From NCBI GenBank assembly GCA_026214975.1, contig CM047808.1:54958583-55022582 (forward strand): DNA of 64,000 nucleotides, given 5' to 3'. A program made the translations under genes and the position numbers. The stretch is from Gentiana macrophylla. Taxonomy: Eukaryota; Streptophyta; Magnoliopsida; Gentianales; Gentianaceae. Shown one piece after another: positions 12,200 through 22,911 of this stretch. Numbering within the stretch: position 1 is the stretch's first letter; the number at the start of each line of letters is the position of its first letter. Below the pieces are notes generated by a model, which worked only from the letters and a program-made list of their open reading frames with translations, was not told the origin of the DNA and did no database searches.

Positions 12200-14051
12200 C
12201 CAAAGCAAGTGCTATTCCTTTTATTCTTCTTTTTCTTCCTTGATTTCCTAGAACCAGAGGCAAATATCCCCTTTTTCCCCCAAAATCCTCACCTTCAAAG
12301 ATCACCGCCCCAAGTAGAACATTTATCAGATCTAAAACATCAAAAATATTAGCAATGTGAGTCTTCTCACTTCCTTTCCATTATTCCTTGAGGAAACACT
12401 TTTCCTTTGTCCACCAAAGGTAGATGTAGCAAAGAGAAGGAACATCAACTCGGCACATGAGTTGTCCCAAGAGCAGATCATTCTTACCATCATCTACAAG
12501 AATAACCACTTTTTCTTCTTTGAGGGGTTAGGTTTAGAAACACCAGGTTTTTTTTTGACCTTGCCACATACAATGCAGAACCTCTCCTTTAGAATCATCA
12601 TGGCCTTGTTCATTATGGCCTAATTTGTTACACTTGGAAATGTAATTTGGGCCTTTCCTCATATAAAACAGTGCCGCATAAGACCTTTCCATCATGCATA
12701 GTAATAGGAATAATGTAAGGCAACTCCATCTTTAAATCAATTTCCACAAGACATCTTGCAAAACTAAGCACTTTTTTTTGCAAAGAAGGTGACTTTATCA
12801 AGATAATTGAGGACTCCCAGAGAAAGAACATATCTTACTCAAAGCTCTATCCTTCCAAAGCCTTAGTGGAAGATTAGCAAATTAATCCAAACCGGACTCA
12901 GAGTGCAAGCATCTTTACTAAAATCAAACATTACAGCATCTTTTTTAAAAGCAAGGGCTTTCCAAAAGCATAGAAGGGACCAAATGCAAGACTCATTAAG
13001 ATCGATCTCTTGTTCAAAAAGGAACACTATCCATCCGTAATTGTGGTAATGGTATCTCGCACTTTCTTGGCCAAGCATTAACAATCTTTTGAACGCATCT
13101 CTTCCAGAAATTTTGAAGGAAAGATGCCAATCAAACTCAATTTCTCCATAGAATCATCATTAGTATCCTCCTCTTCAAGAAACACAAGATCTTGATTGGT
13201 ACAATCAACATGGTCACCAAAAGAACAACATCATCTCAAGGTTCTCTATTTTTCTTGACCATTTGAACCCAAGAAGCAAATTCATCCACAAATTTAGTAG
13301 CATTAGGCCCTAGGTAATCTCCGTAAGTAGTATCGTAACTTACACCGAAGGGGCCCACGAAACAGGGCAACATTTTCCTTACTTGCAATAGAACCAGGAA
13401 TCCACCTCTAACTGAGTCCCCTGTTCTATCACACCACCAGGTCCTAAAGTGCCAGAACACCATCGAAGCAAGCCCTACAACTGAAGAACCAGGTTCTATC
13501 ACACCACCTTCAGAAACTGGATTTACAGATGCAGAAACCTGCCCAACAGGAGCACTGACACTCTCTAATGTCTTTTCAGACACACCCCCAATCTTTAATT
13601 TGTCAATAACAGTTTGTTCAGCCTGTTTTTCAACTTCTAACAACTCTGAAAGAGAAGATATACCTGCCAAATCACCCTCGGGCAAGACAGACTTCTTTTT
13701 TGAAATGGTAGCAGCAGGTGTAATAAGCTTTCCAGATTTCAATCTCATTGCCTCATAGACTCTAGGATTACAACATTTTGAAGCAGGTTCTCTCAATTCC
13801 ACCAAGGAAGGAGCATTAACAACATCATCCACTCCAGGTGCCAAAATGACCTTAGCAGGCTGATGATGAACAGTGTTATCCTTTAATGGAAGCTTCCCAC
13901 TTTCAATCTGAGCTTCGATTGGAGTTGCAGAAGGAGCAACAAAGTCTTTGGGAGCTACTGCAACCTGTATATCACCAGAAACTTCAGCTCCATCTGGATC
14001 AGAATCAGTAACAGTGTCATCTCTAAAGGTTTTCTTATTCTTGCGAGCCAT
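12200..14051 (-). pseudogene. LINE ORF1 (nucleic-acid-binding protein, broken)
   Basis: It starts with MARKNKKTF at 14051 and stays open for 271 codons to 13236. A low-complexity, Pro/Val/Ser-rich N-terminal region is followed, in shifted frames, by the DUF4283-type core: YHYHNYGWIVFLF (about 13050-13010), LCFWKALAFKKDAVMFDFSKDA, CLVEIDLKMELPYIIPI (12760-12710). A degenerate zinc-knuckle-like segment, CNKLGHNEQGHDD, lies at about 12640-12600. This layout is normal for plant L1 ORF1, which binds LINE RNA. The 159-bp leader upstream is pyrimidine-rich on the minus strand. Confidence 0.75.
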
Positions 14052-14210
14052 GGCTCAAAACAGAGTCAGAAATCGGAAAAAGAAAGAAAGGTAACAAGGA
14101 AGCGGATGAGCAAAGAACAAGAGCTAGAACACAAGAATGGAAAGGATTTGGCAGGCAAAAACATGAAGATGAAGAAGCCGGCTGAGAGAGTTCATCTCTC
14201 TAAAAATCCT

Positions 14211-14224
14211 GTGCATTTGCATCC
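14211..14224 (+). repeat. Target site duplication of LINE, right copy
   Basis: GTGCATTTGCATCC, identical to 8454-8467, within the coding sequence of copia A. Confidence 0.9.
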
Positions 14225-16153
14225 TTCATCATTTTCCAATATGCAGTGGGAAACCTATGTTGCTTCATGTGTCTAGGAACATACCAAGATTGATTTTTCT
14301 TAAACACATGATGCATATCATGCAATGGTTTCTTCTTGTATTTTGGAGGTGCAACATTCCAATCATCCAGTGAAGGATAAAGTCTTCCTTTACCTTTCAG
14401 AAGGTCTTTGTTTTTTGTTGACTGGAATGAGGATTTAGTCTGCTGTTTCACTATACTAGGTTTTGACTTCAACAGTGCAGGATGAGTGGTTGAAACTATG
14501 GTCTTTCTCTTTCTGAATTTTGGTCCATTGTTTGTCCTGGATTCAGAATTGTGTTGACCATTGTTTCTACTCTCATCCTGACTGTTGTAGCCAAGACCAG
14601 ATCTGGATCCAAACCTTTTTGAGGGTTTGTAAGCTGGTTCATTTGTGATCTTAACTGGTAGGGGGTTTTCTCAACTGATCTGTCAACAACAGATGCATGA
14701 TCATCTGCTGTTTGTTGATCATTTGAGTAGGTCTCCTTACTAGTTAGTTCAGCTTTTTCTTTATCCAGTTGTTCTTTCAATCTTTTATTTTCTTTTCTTA
14801 GATCCTTACATTCCTTTTCCAAAGTTTCATGATTCATCTCAATTTCATCAAATTTAGTCATGAGATTTTGGACTTGGGCTGCTGGATCTAGTGGGAGAGT
14901 AGAAGATTGTGCATTGTTGGATGTGGATGCATTTGATGAAGAGTGAGAGCTAGATGTTACCTCATTTTCATCAGATTCTTTGGCCATTAAACATAGACTT
15001 GCTTTCTCAATGTCTGAGGTGTCACCTTCTTCTTCATCTTATTCTTTGGTCATGAGACATAGACATGCTTTTTCTTTGTCTGAGCTGTCTTCTTCATCAC
15101 TATTATCTGAGTCATTATCAGATGATTCTTCATTCTTTTCACTGCTGGATTCAGCCTTGAGTGCTTTCTTACTTTTCCTCTTTTCAGATGCTTTATACTT
15201 CTTCTTTTCCTCTTCTTTATTGTTTTCTTCGGGGCAATCAGCTTTGAAGTGGCCTTTCTTGTTGCAATTGAAGCATCTGTATTCATCATCTCTTTTCTTC
15301 ATATCTTTGTTTGAGCTTGACCTCTTGTTTGATGATGAGTTCCCTTTGAATGGCTTCTTTTTGCTAAAACTGTCAAAGCGTTTAACCAATAAAGCAACCT
15401 GTTCTTTAAGTTCTGGTGTCTCTTTGCTGATACAATCAGCAAAGTTACTTTGCTGGGGTGCTATCAGTGCACTGGCTTTTTGTGTCTCTGCCGGAGCACC
15501 TTCTTCACCGTCAATTCAAATTTATGAGCTTTTAGTTGGGACATCAGAGTCAGAGTGTCGGTGTTTGCAAGGTTTGTAGTTCCTCTGATTACTCATGTTT
15601 TGATCTTCCATCTTTCAGGTAAGCCTCTCAAGATCTTTAAACATACTTCTTTCGGGGGGTATGTGTGACCAAGCTGTTGCAGTTCACTGATGATGCTTGA
15701 GAATCTGTTGTCCATTTGATCAATGGATTCACTAGCCTTCATTTTGAAATTTTCAAATTTCTATTTTGCAACAGATAATTTGTTTTCTTTGACTGCTTCA
15801 GATCCTTCATTTATCAGTGCCAGTTTGTCCCACATCTCATTTGCTGTTTTGCAATCTTTAATTCTCATGAACATGTTGCTATCTAGTGTCTTCAAAATCA
15901 TATCTTTTGCAACAAAGTCTAGATTTGATCTTCTCCTGTCATCCTTGGTCCAATCCTTCTTGGGTTTGTCCACTTCTTTTCCTTGATCTGCTCATGTGGA
16001 TACCTCAGTCATGATCATGATCGGGCCATCATTAATTACATCCAGCATCTCCTCATCAGTTGCTACAAGATGGGAAAACATTTTTATTTTATATTCATCA
16101 AAATTGTTAACATTAAAAACAGGTACTTCTGACATAAATTTTGAGGAATCCAT
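14225..16153 (-). pseudogene. Copia A gag (UBN2-type capsid and CCHC nucleocapsid, broken)
   Basis: It starts MDSSKFMSEVPVFN at 16153. Next comes the copia Gag core in two frames (residues such as DMILKTLDSNMFMRIKDC and ANEMWDKLALINEGSE at 15940-15790). A zinc knuckle C-F-N-C-N-K-K-G-H-F-K-A-D-C lies at 15275-15234, followed by an acidic Ser/Asp stretch. A further segment at 14987-14496 has a Lys/Glu-rich heptad-like coiled coil (about 14860-14730). The last part before the LINE contains a basic region and a Trp-Tyr-x-Pro motif (about 14290). Gag forms the particle shell and binds RNA. Stops at 15992 and elsewhere break it. Confidence 0.8.
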
Positions 16154-16278
16154 AAGTACAAAAAGGAGATATATATGTGTATATCTAGAAAGCACAGATT
16201 TGAAAACTACTTTGAAAATATGTGATCTCCTTGTTACCAGAAATTAGATCTGAACAGGATCTGATACTAGGAACACTG

Positions 16279-16291
16279 CTCCGATACCAAT
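16279..16291 (-). other. Primer binding site of copia A
   Basis: On the minus strand, immediately after the LTR end, the sequence reads ATTGGTATCGGAGC. This resembles the usual plant copia TGGTATCAGAGC site for initiator tRNA-Met. The same site is seen in B (22182-22194), and a more degenerate one in C (33220-33237). Confidence 0.75.
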
Positions 16292-17642
16292 TGTTGGTCC
16301 TAGAGAAGGGTAAAACTATAGTCAGAGGGGGGATGAATGACTATAGTGGAGTTTCAAAAACTTTTCTTGTACTTTAAAGCTTTTGGGCAGTGGATAAGTC
16401 CCTTTCTTACTAAGTTGTTTCAAATTAGTTTAACCAATCACAGATATAGGATATAATATATGCAGTCTAATGAATGCAATAAGGTAAATTGCAGTAAGTA
16501 AAATTGACACAAGGCTTATAGTGGTTCAGGGTGGTGTAATCCCTTAATCCACTCTTCTCATGTGATCATTGGAGGAATTCACTATTATTTTTACAGATAC
16601 AATAGTACGATTGTCCTTGACTTCCCAAGCTTCACAATCTACAAGACTATCACTCCTTGACTACAACAGCTTCAGTGATTCAGTCTCTTTCACTGCTCCT
16701 TGGGATCAAATCCTTCAGCAGCTATCACAAACACAACTCCTTCTCAGATGCCTTCTAATTATATTGCTTGATCTATGTGAGTTGATGTTTGAATCGTAGC
16801 TCTCTGATTCGAGTTGATCGCTAGATATTTTCGTTTAAGCACAGATAGAAGGCCTTTTTATTTTGACAGAGTTTTTGCTCAGATTTATCGTTCTTTCTTC
16901 TTACTTTCTTTTTCTGTCACTGCCCACTATTTATAGCCTTGATTTGAATTTCCGTCCGTTGGCTATATTAATGAGGGGAATAATCCTTGATTCCCCATTA
17001 ATTATATTCTCCTTGATTTCAGTGATCGGATTTTTCTTCAAACGTTTATCAGAAATCCGTCCTTGATTGATCATCTATTGATTGTGCATTTAATGCATGA
17101 TCCTCTAAATCTTCATCATATTTCAAAATCTGATTTGGTAAGGTTTACTCCACCGTTCTCTGAATGGTCAAGTGATCCATCTGACTTTGCCGTTTAGATC
17201 TTCCTTCACTGTTTTGTCTTCACTCAGGCGAAAGTCAGTTAACTCTGCCGATTCACTGTTTCCTTCATTATTTAAGTTTAAGGAAAATCTTTGTACTTCA
17301 CTGATCCTTGATTGGGGTGAGATCAGTGTACACCATATTTAAACATTATGTTTCATCACTTAAAGCATAACTTAGACTTGTCCAAGGTCATCACAGACAT
17401 CCTTGGTTATAAGTCAGACCTTATGTCTTCATTGCTTCTTTGTTGGTGCTTGGCTGGCTTCACTCTGCCGAATGTCTGTTTTACTTTGTCGTCCTACCAA
17501 CTAGTACAATACTAGTCTGACTTTAACTTATACAACATGTCAGACTCTAAGTAAAGACTTACACAGAGAATTCTAACTTATTTCAGGCTTGCTATAACAG
17601 TTAGTATGGCCATCATCAAAACATAATAAAATGTTCCTAACA
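16292..17642 (-). repeat. 5' LTR of copia A (1351 bp)
   Basis: On the minus strand it begins TGTTAGGAACATTTTATTATG and ends GGACCAACA next to the primer site. It shares blocks with the LTR of element D, such as 'aatccactcttctcatgtgat' (here 16544-16564, D about 30720-30740), 'tttccgtccgttggcta', and the start 'ttatttcaggct...ctataacag'. It abuts the RT of element B at 17643. The candidate target duplication on the right is CTTTG; the left partner is not available because the 3' LTR is missing. Confidence 0.85.
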
Positions 17643-17649
17643 CTTTGTT

Positions 17650-18234
17650 TCACTTGTAACTCAAGAAAGTAATTTAACTATCCCATCATGCTCTTGTGAA
17701 ATTTGCTCTTCATCAAGCTTGCAAATTTCTCACAGAGCTGTTCAGTCTCAGATCCAAAGATAATGTCATCAACATAGATCTGAACAAGTATAGTACTTTC
17801 TTCAACTTTCATCTTGAATAAAGTCTTGTCTATGGTTCTTTTTATAAATCCATTGTCCACTAGAAACTGAGATAGAGTTTCGCCTTTGCAGCACATAAAA
17901 AGTTCAAGGTATATCAAAAGGATGTTAAAAGCACCTTTTTAAATGGGATACGTGAAGAAGAAGTCTATGTTCAACAACCTCCAGGATTTGAGATTAAGGA
18001 TCAAGCTGCTAAAAAGAGTCTGATTGCTTCTAGTCTTGCAACTGGTGCATAAGTTTCATTAAAATCTATGCCTTTAGCTTGTGAATAGCCTTTAGCTACA
18101 AGTCTACCTTTGTTTTTGACGATATTCCCATCTTCATCAAGTTTGTTTCTGTAAACCCATTTGGTGCCAATGATGTTTACATGATCTGGTTTTTCTACAA
18201 GTTCCCATACTTGATTTCTTTTGAACTCATTCAC
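17650..18234 (-). pseudogene. Copia B reverse transcriptase with internal micro-inversion
   Basis: The minus strand reads [20 protein letters not shown], then [10 protein letters not shown] and [13 protein letters not shown] (18234-18005). The frame then ends, and RT resumes at about 17884 with GETLSQFLVDNGF, the catalytic YVDDIIFG (YVDD at 17776-17765) and HKSMMG. The missing middle lies on the opposite strand: read on the plus strand, 17885-17995 encodes FAAHKKFKVYQKDVKS, NGI and EEEVYVQQPPGFE. The following 20-odd residues that normally precede the ETLSQ motif (the YGLKQAPRAWY region) are absent. Confidence 0.85.
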
Positions 18235-18781
18235 CTAATCTTGCATAGCTAATACCCAATCTAGATCTTTCAGGGCTTCTTTCATCTCTTTAGGTTCAGT
18301 TTGAGATAGGAAACATGCAATCGTTGCGTCTAGTTGATGTCTAGTTCGAACACCAGCTTGAGAATCACCAAACACCTATTCCTCTAGGTGATTTCTCATC
18401 CATTGATATACTGGAGGTTGCATCAAAGGATCTAAATTTTGTTGTACTGGTTCTTCATGAGTTTGTTCTTGATTTTCTTCATCTTGATTGTCTTGAACTG
18501 GGTCAGAATCATGTTGTTCAACTGTAGGTTGTTCATTACTTGAAAATTGAGGCTGATCTTGATCTGATGATTCTAAAATTCTTAATCTTCCTATGTCAAC
18601 AAAAATTGATTCTGGTAAAACTGGTAACTGAGGCTGAGAAACTGATTCTAGTCTATTTTCAGTTTCTTCACCAGGAAAGTTTGGTTCATCAAATACCACG
18701 TGTATAGTTCTTCATGCTTAAGTGTCCTCTTGTTCAGTACTCTGAATGCTTTGTTGACACTTGAGTATCCCAAAAATATTC
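18235..18781 (-). pseudogene. Copia B integrase-RT linker
   Basis: The minus strand contains the end of the integrase region (VFDEPNFPGEE at about 18700-18665), a Gln/Pro/Glu-rich linker (107-residue open piece 18699-18376), and then the sequence leading into RT. Such low-complexity linkers are usual between integrase and RT in Sireviruses. Stops are present at about 18375 and 18235. Confidence 0.6.
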
Positions 18782-19618
18782 CTACATCACCTTTAGGCTG
18801 AAAAGAAGCTGATCTTTTCCATTATTGTGTATGAAACACTTACTTCCAAATGCATGAAAGTACGAAACATTTGGCTTTCTGCCATTCAAAATTTCATAAG
18901 GTGACTTTTCATGCCTTTTATTCATGAGTGCTATGTTCTGTGTGTAGCAAGTTTTATTGACCGCTTTTGCCCAATATCTTTCAGGTAATTTTGCTTCAAA
19001 GATCATAGTCCTTCCTGCTTCTTTGAGTGTTCTATTCCTCCTTTCAGCTACCCCATTTTGTTGAGGTGTTACTGTTGCTGCAACTTGAAGTAACACACCA
19101 TTTTCTTCACAGTATTCAATAATCACTTTGTTGAGGAATTCAGTTCCTTTGTCTGATCTTATCTTCACGACCGATACACTCTTGTGATTTTGAAGTTTCT
19201 TGAGTAGTTTTGTAAGCCGTTGCTTGGTTTCACATTTCTTTCTCAAGAAAATAACCTAGTTGTATCTTGAATAATCATCTACCACCACCAATGTATACTT
19301 CTTTCCACTGATAATGATTGGTGTGACAGGTCCAAATAAATCCATATGTAGTAGTTCTAGGATTCTTGCTGTTGAATGCTGTGATTTTGTCTTGAAACGG
19401 GCTTTCACTTGTTTCCCTTTTTCACAGGCATCGCATAAGCTATCATTTTTGTAAGTAACCTCCGGTAGTCCAATGACTAACTGTTTCTTAACAACTGTGT
19501 TGATGTCATCGAAGTTAAGATGACTCAGTTTCTTGTGCCATAACCAGCTGATTTTTGATTTGGTATGCACAAGCAAACAATTTTTTGCTACTGCTGTAGT
19601 CCAACCTACAACATACAT
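18782..19618 (-). pseudogene. Copia B integrase
   Basis: Two open pieces (19618-19256 and 19246-18782) are separated by a short break. The first has the zinc motif (WLWHKKLSH, SLCDACEKGKQ) and the first catalytic Asp (HMDLFGPV), then VVVDDYSRY. The second has the second Asp (KIRSDKGTEFLN) and the Glu (TPQQNGVAERRNRTLKEAGR). The core residues are closer to consensus than those in A. The frame break lies inside the core domain. Confidence 0.8.
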
Positions 19619-19679
19619 ATTCTCTTTTCTTCTTCCAGCTAAAATGACTTGAAATGCTGTTTCACTTACGACAATGCAG

Positions 19680-19930
19680 AACTATTTATCAAACGTGACT
19701 CTGTATCCCATGTCACAGAATTGACTAGTGTTGAGCAGATTATAGTGCAATCCTTCTACATAAGATACCATTTCTGATCAAAGTACCACAAGCTTTAGTG
19801 TATCCTGGTTTATTTTTACTTCTAAAATTGACTTTTGGTCCATCCATGGTGATAATATCAGCAATACAATCCTTTCTCTTTGTCATGTTCCTAGAGCATC
19901 CACTGTCAAAGTACCAAATATCCTGCAAAA
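19680..19930 (-). pseudogene. Copia B protease segment
   Basis: The minus strand reads DIWYFDSGCSRNMTKRKDC at about 19925-19865, containing the DSG active-site triad, followed by MDGPKVNFRSKNKPGYTK. Frames then break before the integrase. Confidence 0.7.
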
Positions 19931-20450
19931 CAAATTAGGTACCCAATTCTATTTGGGTCCATAGTGGTCAGTTGTAAGTACAACTCTGGGCATATTTCCA
20001 CAAGGTCTTCTCTTGAAATTGTTGCAATTGTTTTCATATATGTAAGCCACATTTCCATAATAACTTTTTCTGGATTGTGCCTCATTTATATGATTTCTCA
20101 GGTCTTCTGGACCAAACTGATTTCCAAAATGTCTTTTATTATTAAAGGCTGAATAATAACCATCATTCTTTTTGTACAGAGGTCTGGACTGACCTTTGTA
20201 CTTAGACTTTTGCTGAGGACTGGGAAAAGTTCTCTGCTGAATCTTAGATTTAATAGTAGGTTCAGTAAAATTCCAATCATCATATGTGGGGTATAATCTG
20301 CCATTCCTCCTTTATGTGTGAATCTTTGAATGATTGACATTCTTAGATTTACTTTGATTATTATTTTTCTTGTTCTTGACTTGATCAGTTTTTGTAGATC
20401 TGGCAACTGTCCTGCTATTTCTTTTTCCTTGAGGTAGAGCTGATATACCA

Positions 20451-22053
20451 TTTGACTTGCCTTTGTTGGTAGGTGTAGCCATCTTTTGAGAAAACCGAGT
20501 TGTCTTATGTGAGGCTGACTTTACTGGTTCAGCAATTTTCTTAGTTTATGGAAGTTGCTCGGCTACAAACTTAATAACAGTTCTGATATTTGGTTCAGCA
20601 GCTTCGCTAGTTCCTTCCTTAGAAAATTGTAGTGTATCAAATCCTAAGCCAGTTCTATCTCCATAAAACTTACCGGATTTGAATCCAACAGCTGACTTGA
20701 TTGTTCAAAAGATTCAGCTGCTGCTGATGATGCAGTAGGCTGAAACAAATTCTTTCCTTTATCAGTTCTAGTCAGTTTCATCATGTTTGGTTCAGACTTC
20801 AATCTTTCAACTTCAAGAATTAGAGCTTCCTTCTCAGCTTTATTTGATTCATAACCAGCTTGAATGGTTACAAGCTGATTCATCAAGTGTTTCTTCTAAT
20901 TCCAGAATTTTAGGATTGGAGTCAGCAATCGAAGAACAAGCATTTTGTATGGAAATCTGAGCTGAGGAGTATTTAGAGTTGGATTCACATACCTCATTTG
21001 GATTCTCTCAGATGAGCCATTAGATCTCAGATCATCCGATAATCATTCAGTGATAGCTTCATAGTCGACTCATCTCCACCCCAAAAGTGTCGTTTCTCGC
21101 CGCTCTTCGTTCTTTTAGTCTTCTTACCCAAAGACTGGACATTCACTTTGTAGTGTCCAGCTTCTTACAGTTGAAGCAGAGATTTTCATCATCTTTCCTC
21201 TTTTCAGGGGTCTTTTTGATGAACTTCTGAGTGACTGGATGTCCACTCTTCATTCTTCAAATTCTATTCATCATTAGGGCCATCTGCTCCTCCATCTCAT
21301 CCAATTGCTGATGATTGCTATATGAGGTTTCTTGGTTATCATTTGAGGTCGCCAAAGAGTCGCCGTTGTTTTGGGTTCCTCCATGGATTTGATCAGGGCT
21401 ATTGACATGGTGAAATCTTCACTGAATTCATAAGCTTTAAGATCTGAGAAGATTTTGAAGGAATCCTATATCAAGTCTCATTGATTCGTCCATTGTTGTG
21501 ACCTTCATCTTCCAGCACATGGGTAAAGCCTTCTAGATTCATGTGTTGATTTCTTTCTTTGTGTACTCGATCTTGAGTAAAGCTAGTCATCCATGATAGC
21601 ACTGAATCTTGTTTCCATCTGATCAATGTTTTCGCCTAACTTCATCTTAAAATTTTCAACCTACTGTTTCGCAACAGAGATCATGTTTTCTTTGATGGAG
21701 TCAGTTCCTTCGCAAACCAGTTGGAGTTTCTCCCATATTTCTTTTGAAGTAGTGCAGTCATTGACCTTCAGATACTTGTTGCTATCATGAGTTCTGAGTA
21801 TGATGTCCATGGCAACGTTGTTCAGGTTGTTTCTTTTTCGATCATCACTGTTCTATTCGGCTTTATGCTTAGGAACTCTAACTTGATCACCATTGACAGT
21901 TTGCATGTGAGTGATCTGGATAGGTCCATCAGTGAGTACATCAATCATCTCATCATGAGAAGCTGCTAGAAAATCCTGCAAACGACATTTGTATTCATCA
22001 AATCTGTGCACACTGCACATCAACATTTGTCTGGCATACTGATTGTTATCCAT
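20451..22053 (-). pseudogene. Copia B gag (broken)
   Basis: Gag starts MDNNQYARQMLMCSVHRFDE at 22053, very close to the start of element C's gag (MDKNQYAGTMLMC). It degenerates through several frames. A damaged zinc knuckle, CFNCKK, lies at about 21190-21160. A helical Glu/Lys-rich segment (20886-20644: EKEALILEVERLKSEPN) matches the same position in C (34639 onward). Between 20450 and 19930 the frames are scrambled. Confidence 0.65.
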
Positions 22054-22181
22054 TGTGAAAATGAGTGAAATCTAGATAATGTAAGGATTAGAAATTGAAA
22101 GACTGGGCTTTTTCAGGAGAACAACAAGAGGAGATAATTAGAGCAAGTGAGTTTTCAACAATAGCTTGTCAAATAACACTG

Positions 22182-22281
22182 CTCCGATACCAATTGTTGG
22201 TCCCTTAGAAAGGCTAACAAAAGTTTAGAGGGGGTGAATAAACTTGTCACCTAAAACTAGATTAATTCAATTAAGGTTCAT
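22182..22281 (-). repeat. Primer site and 5' LTR scrap of copia B
   Basis: The primer site (minus-strand TTGGTATCGGAGCAGTG) is at 22178-22194. The LTR end ...AAGGGACCAACA starts at 22195 and can be followed for about 85 bp, including the 'agagggggtgaataaact' block shared with other LTR ends here. Then the sequence changes to G2. Confidence 0.7.
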
Positions 22282-22911
22282 TGTCACCGAGCAAGGGTTT
22301 TTTCAGTTTTTGCGTGTCACATTTAAAATCAAACCTTTTGATGACACGTGATGGACACACACTGCATCGGTTAGTCCACCAGTCAGCAAAACCGCCCTAT
22401 TTTCCCTATTTCCATCATTTCATCCTTTCCCACACTCCACCATTACTCCACCTCAATCCCATCAATCAACCCCTCAATTTCCTCACCCTCATTACTCCTC
22501 TACCCACTATCCCACCAAATCCTTCCATCTTCTACCAATTTCTCCTATATAAACATGATTCTATCACCATTATTCACCATCTTCATCAATCATCTTCTTT
22601 CTCTTCACCACCAATTTCTCCATTTCTTCTTCTTCTTCTACAAATCTAGGCCAACATCACCACCACTATCACCACCAACCCAACCTTATTTCTTTCTATT
22701 TAAACACCAAAACACCCTTCCTCCATCCTTTGTTGCTGAGTGGCACTGTTGCAACAGTGTAGTTGTTGCAGTTCATCATCTTCCTTCATCAGTAGCATAG
22801 TCCCAGTAAAAACCGGACAAAATTAACCGCGGTAAACGGGAGTACCTGCCGATTTACCGAGGGTCCTTTTTCTCTGCTTCAAAGATCATCTTCGCCTCAT
22901 TATCATCGGAT
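22282..22911 (+). other. Pyrimidine-rich leader region of G2
   Basis: Bases 22380-22720 are strikingly C+T-rich and G-poor on the plus strand and contain a TATA-like CTATATAAAC at 22544-22553. No family-like ORF is present; the open frames here are a by-product of composition. Its position before the G2 ORF suggests the LTR promoter or untranslated leader of that element. A matching copy of G2's 3' LTR is not recognisable here, so a real 5' LTR is unproven. Confidence 0.35.

Larger units (their letters stand above)
8468..14210 (-). mobile_element. L1-type LINE, near full length, inserted in copia A
   Basis: The element is 5743 bp long. Its poly(A) tail appears as T(10) on the plus strand at 8468, and 14-bp perfect duplications (GTGCATTTGCATCC) flank it at 8454-8467 and 14211-14224. 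Those are the marks of target-primed reverse transcription. On the minus strand it has a 5' leader (14210-14052), ORF1, then ORF2 with endonuclease, RT and a zf-RVT domain. The duplication lies in coding sequence of copia A between gag and protease, and A's sequence resumes on both sides. Many stops and frameshifts show that it is inactive, yet both ends are intact. Confidence 0.92.
2936..17642 (-). mobile_element. Sirevirus-type Ty1/copia retrotransposon A (3' LTR missing, LINE nested inside)
   Basis: Read on the minus strand the order is 5' LTR (17642-16292), primer site, gag with a CCHC knuckle, protease, integrase, reverse transcriptase, RNase H, then an extra post-pol ORF. This is the copia order (integrase before RT) with the additional 3' ORF known from Sireviruses. 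The element is interrupted by a LINE at 8468-14210. Its 3' LTR is not seen; the post-pol region runs into the G1 LTR near 2936-2978. Stops and frameshifts in gag, pol and post-pol show that it is dead. It lies inside older copia element B, whose RT resumes immediately right of 17642. Confidence 0.8.
17643..22281 (-). mobile_element. Copia retrotransposon B (truncated Sirevirus-type remnant)
   Basis: The minus strand from right to left shows a scrap of 5' LTR (22281-22195), primer site, gag, protease, integrase and the first two thirds of RT. It stops where copia A's LTR begins. The remaining RT, RNase H and 3' LTR are not in the window. It has many more stops than A and a local inversion. It is related to but distinct from A. 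The right end is cut off by G2 near 22282. Confidence 0.75.

Noticed and set aside
22281..22800. Two open frames (122 and 81 codons) in the pyrimidine tract
   Set aside because: They are Pro/Ser/Leu/His-rich with no start context or family resemblance; they follow from the C+T composition.
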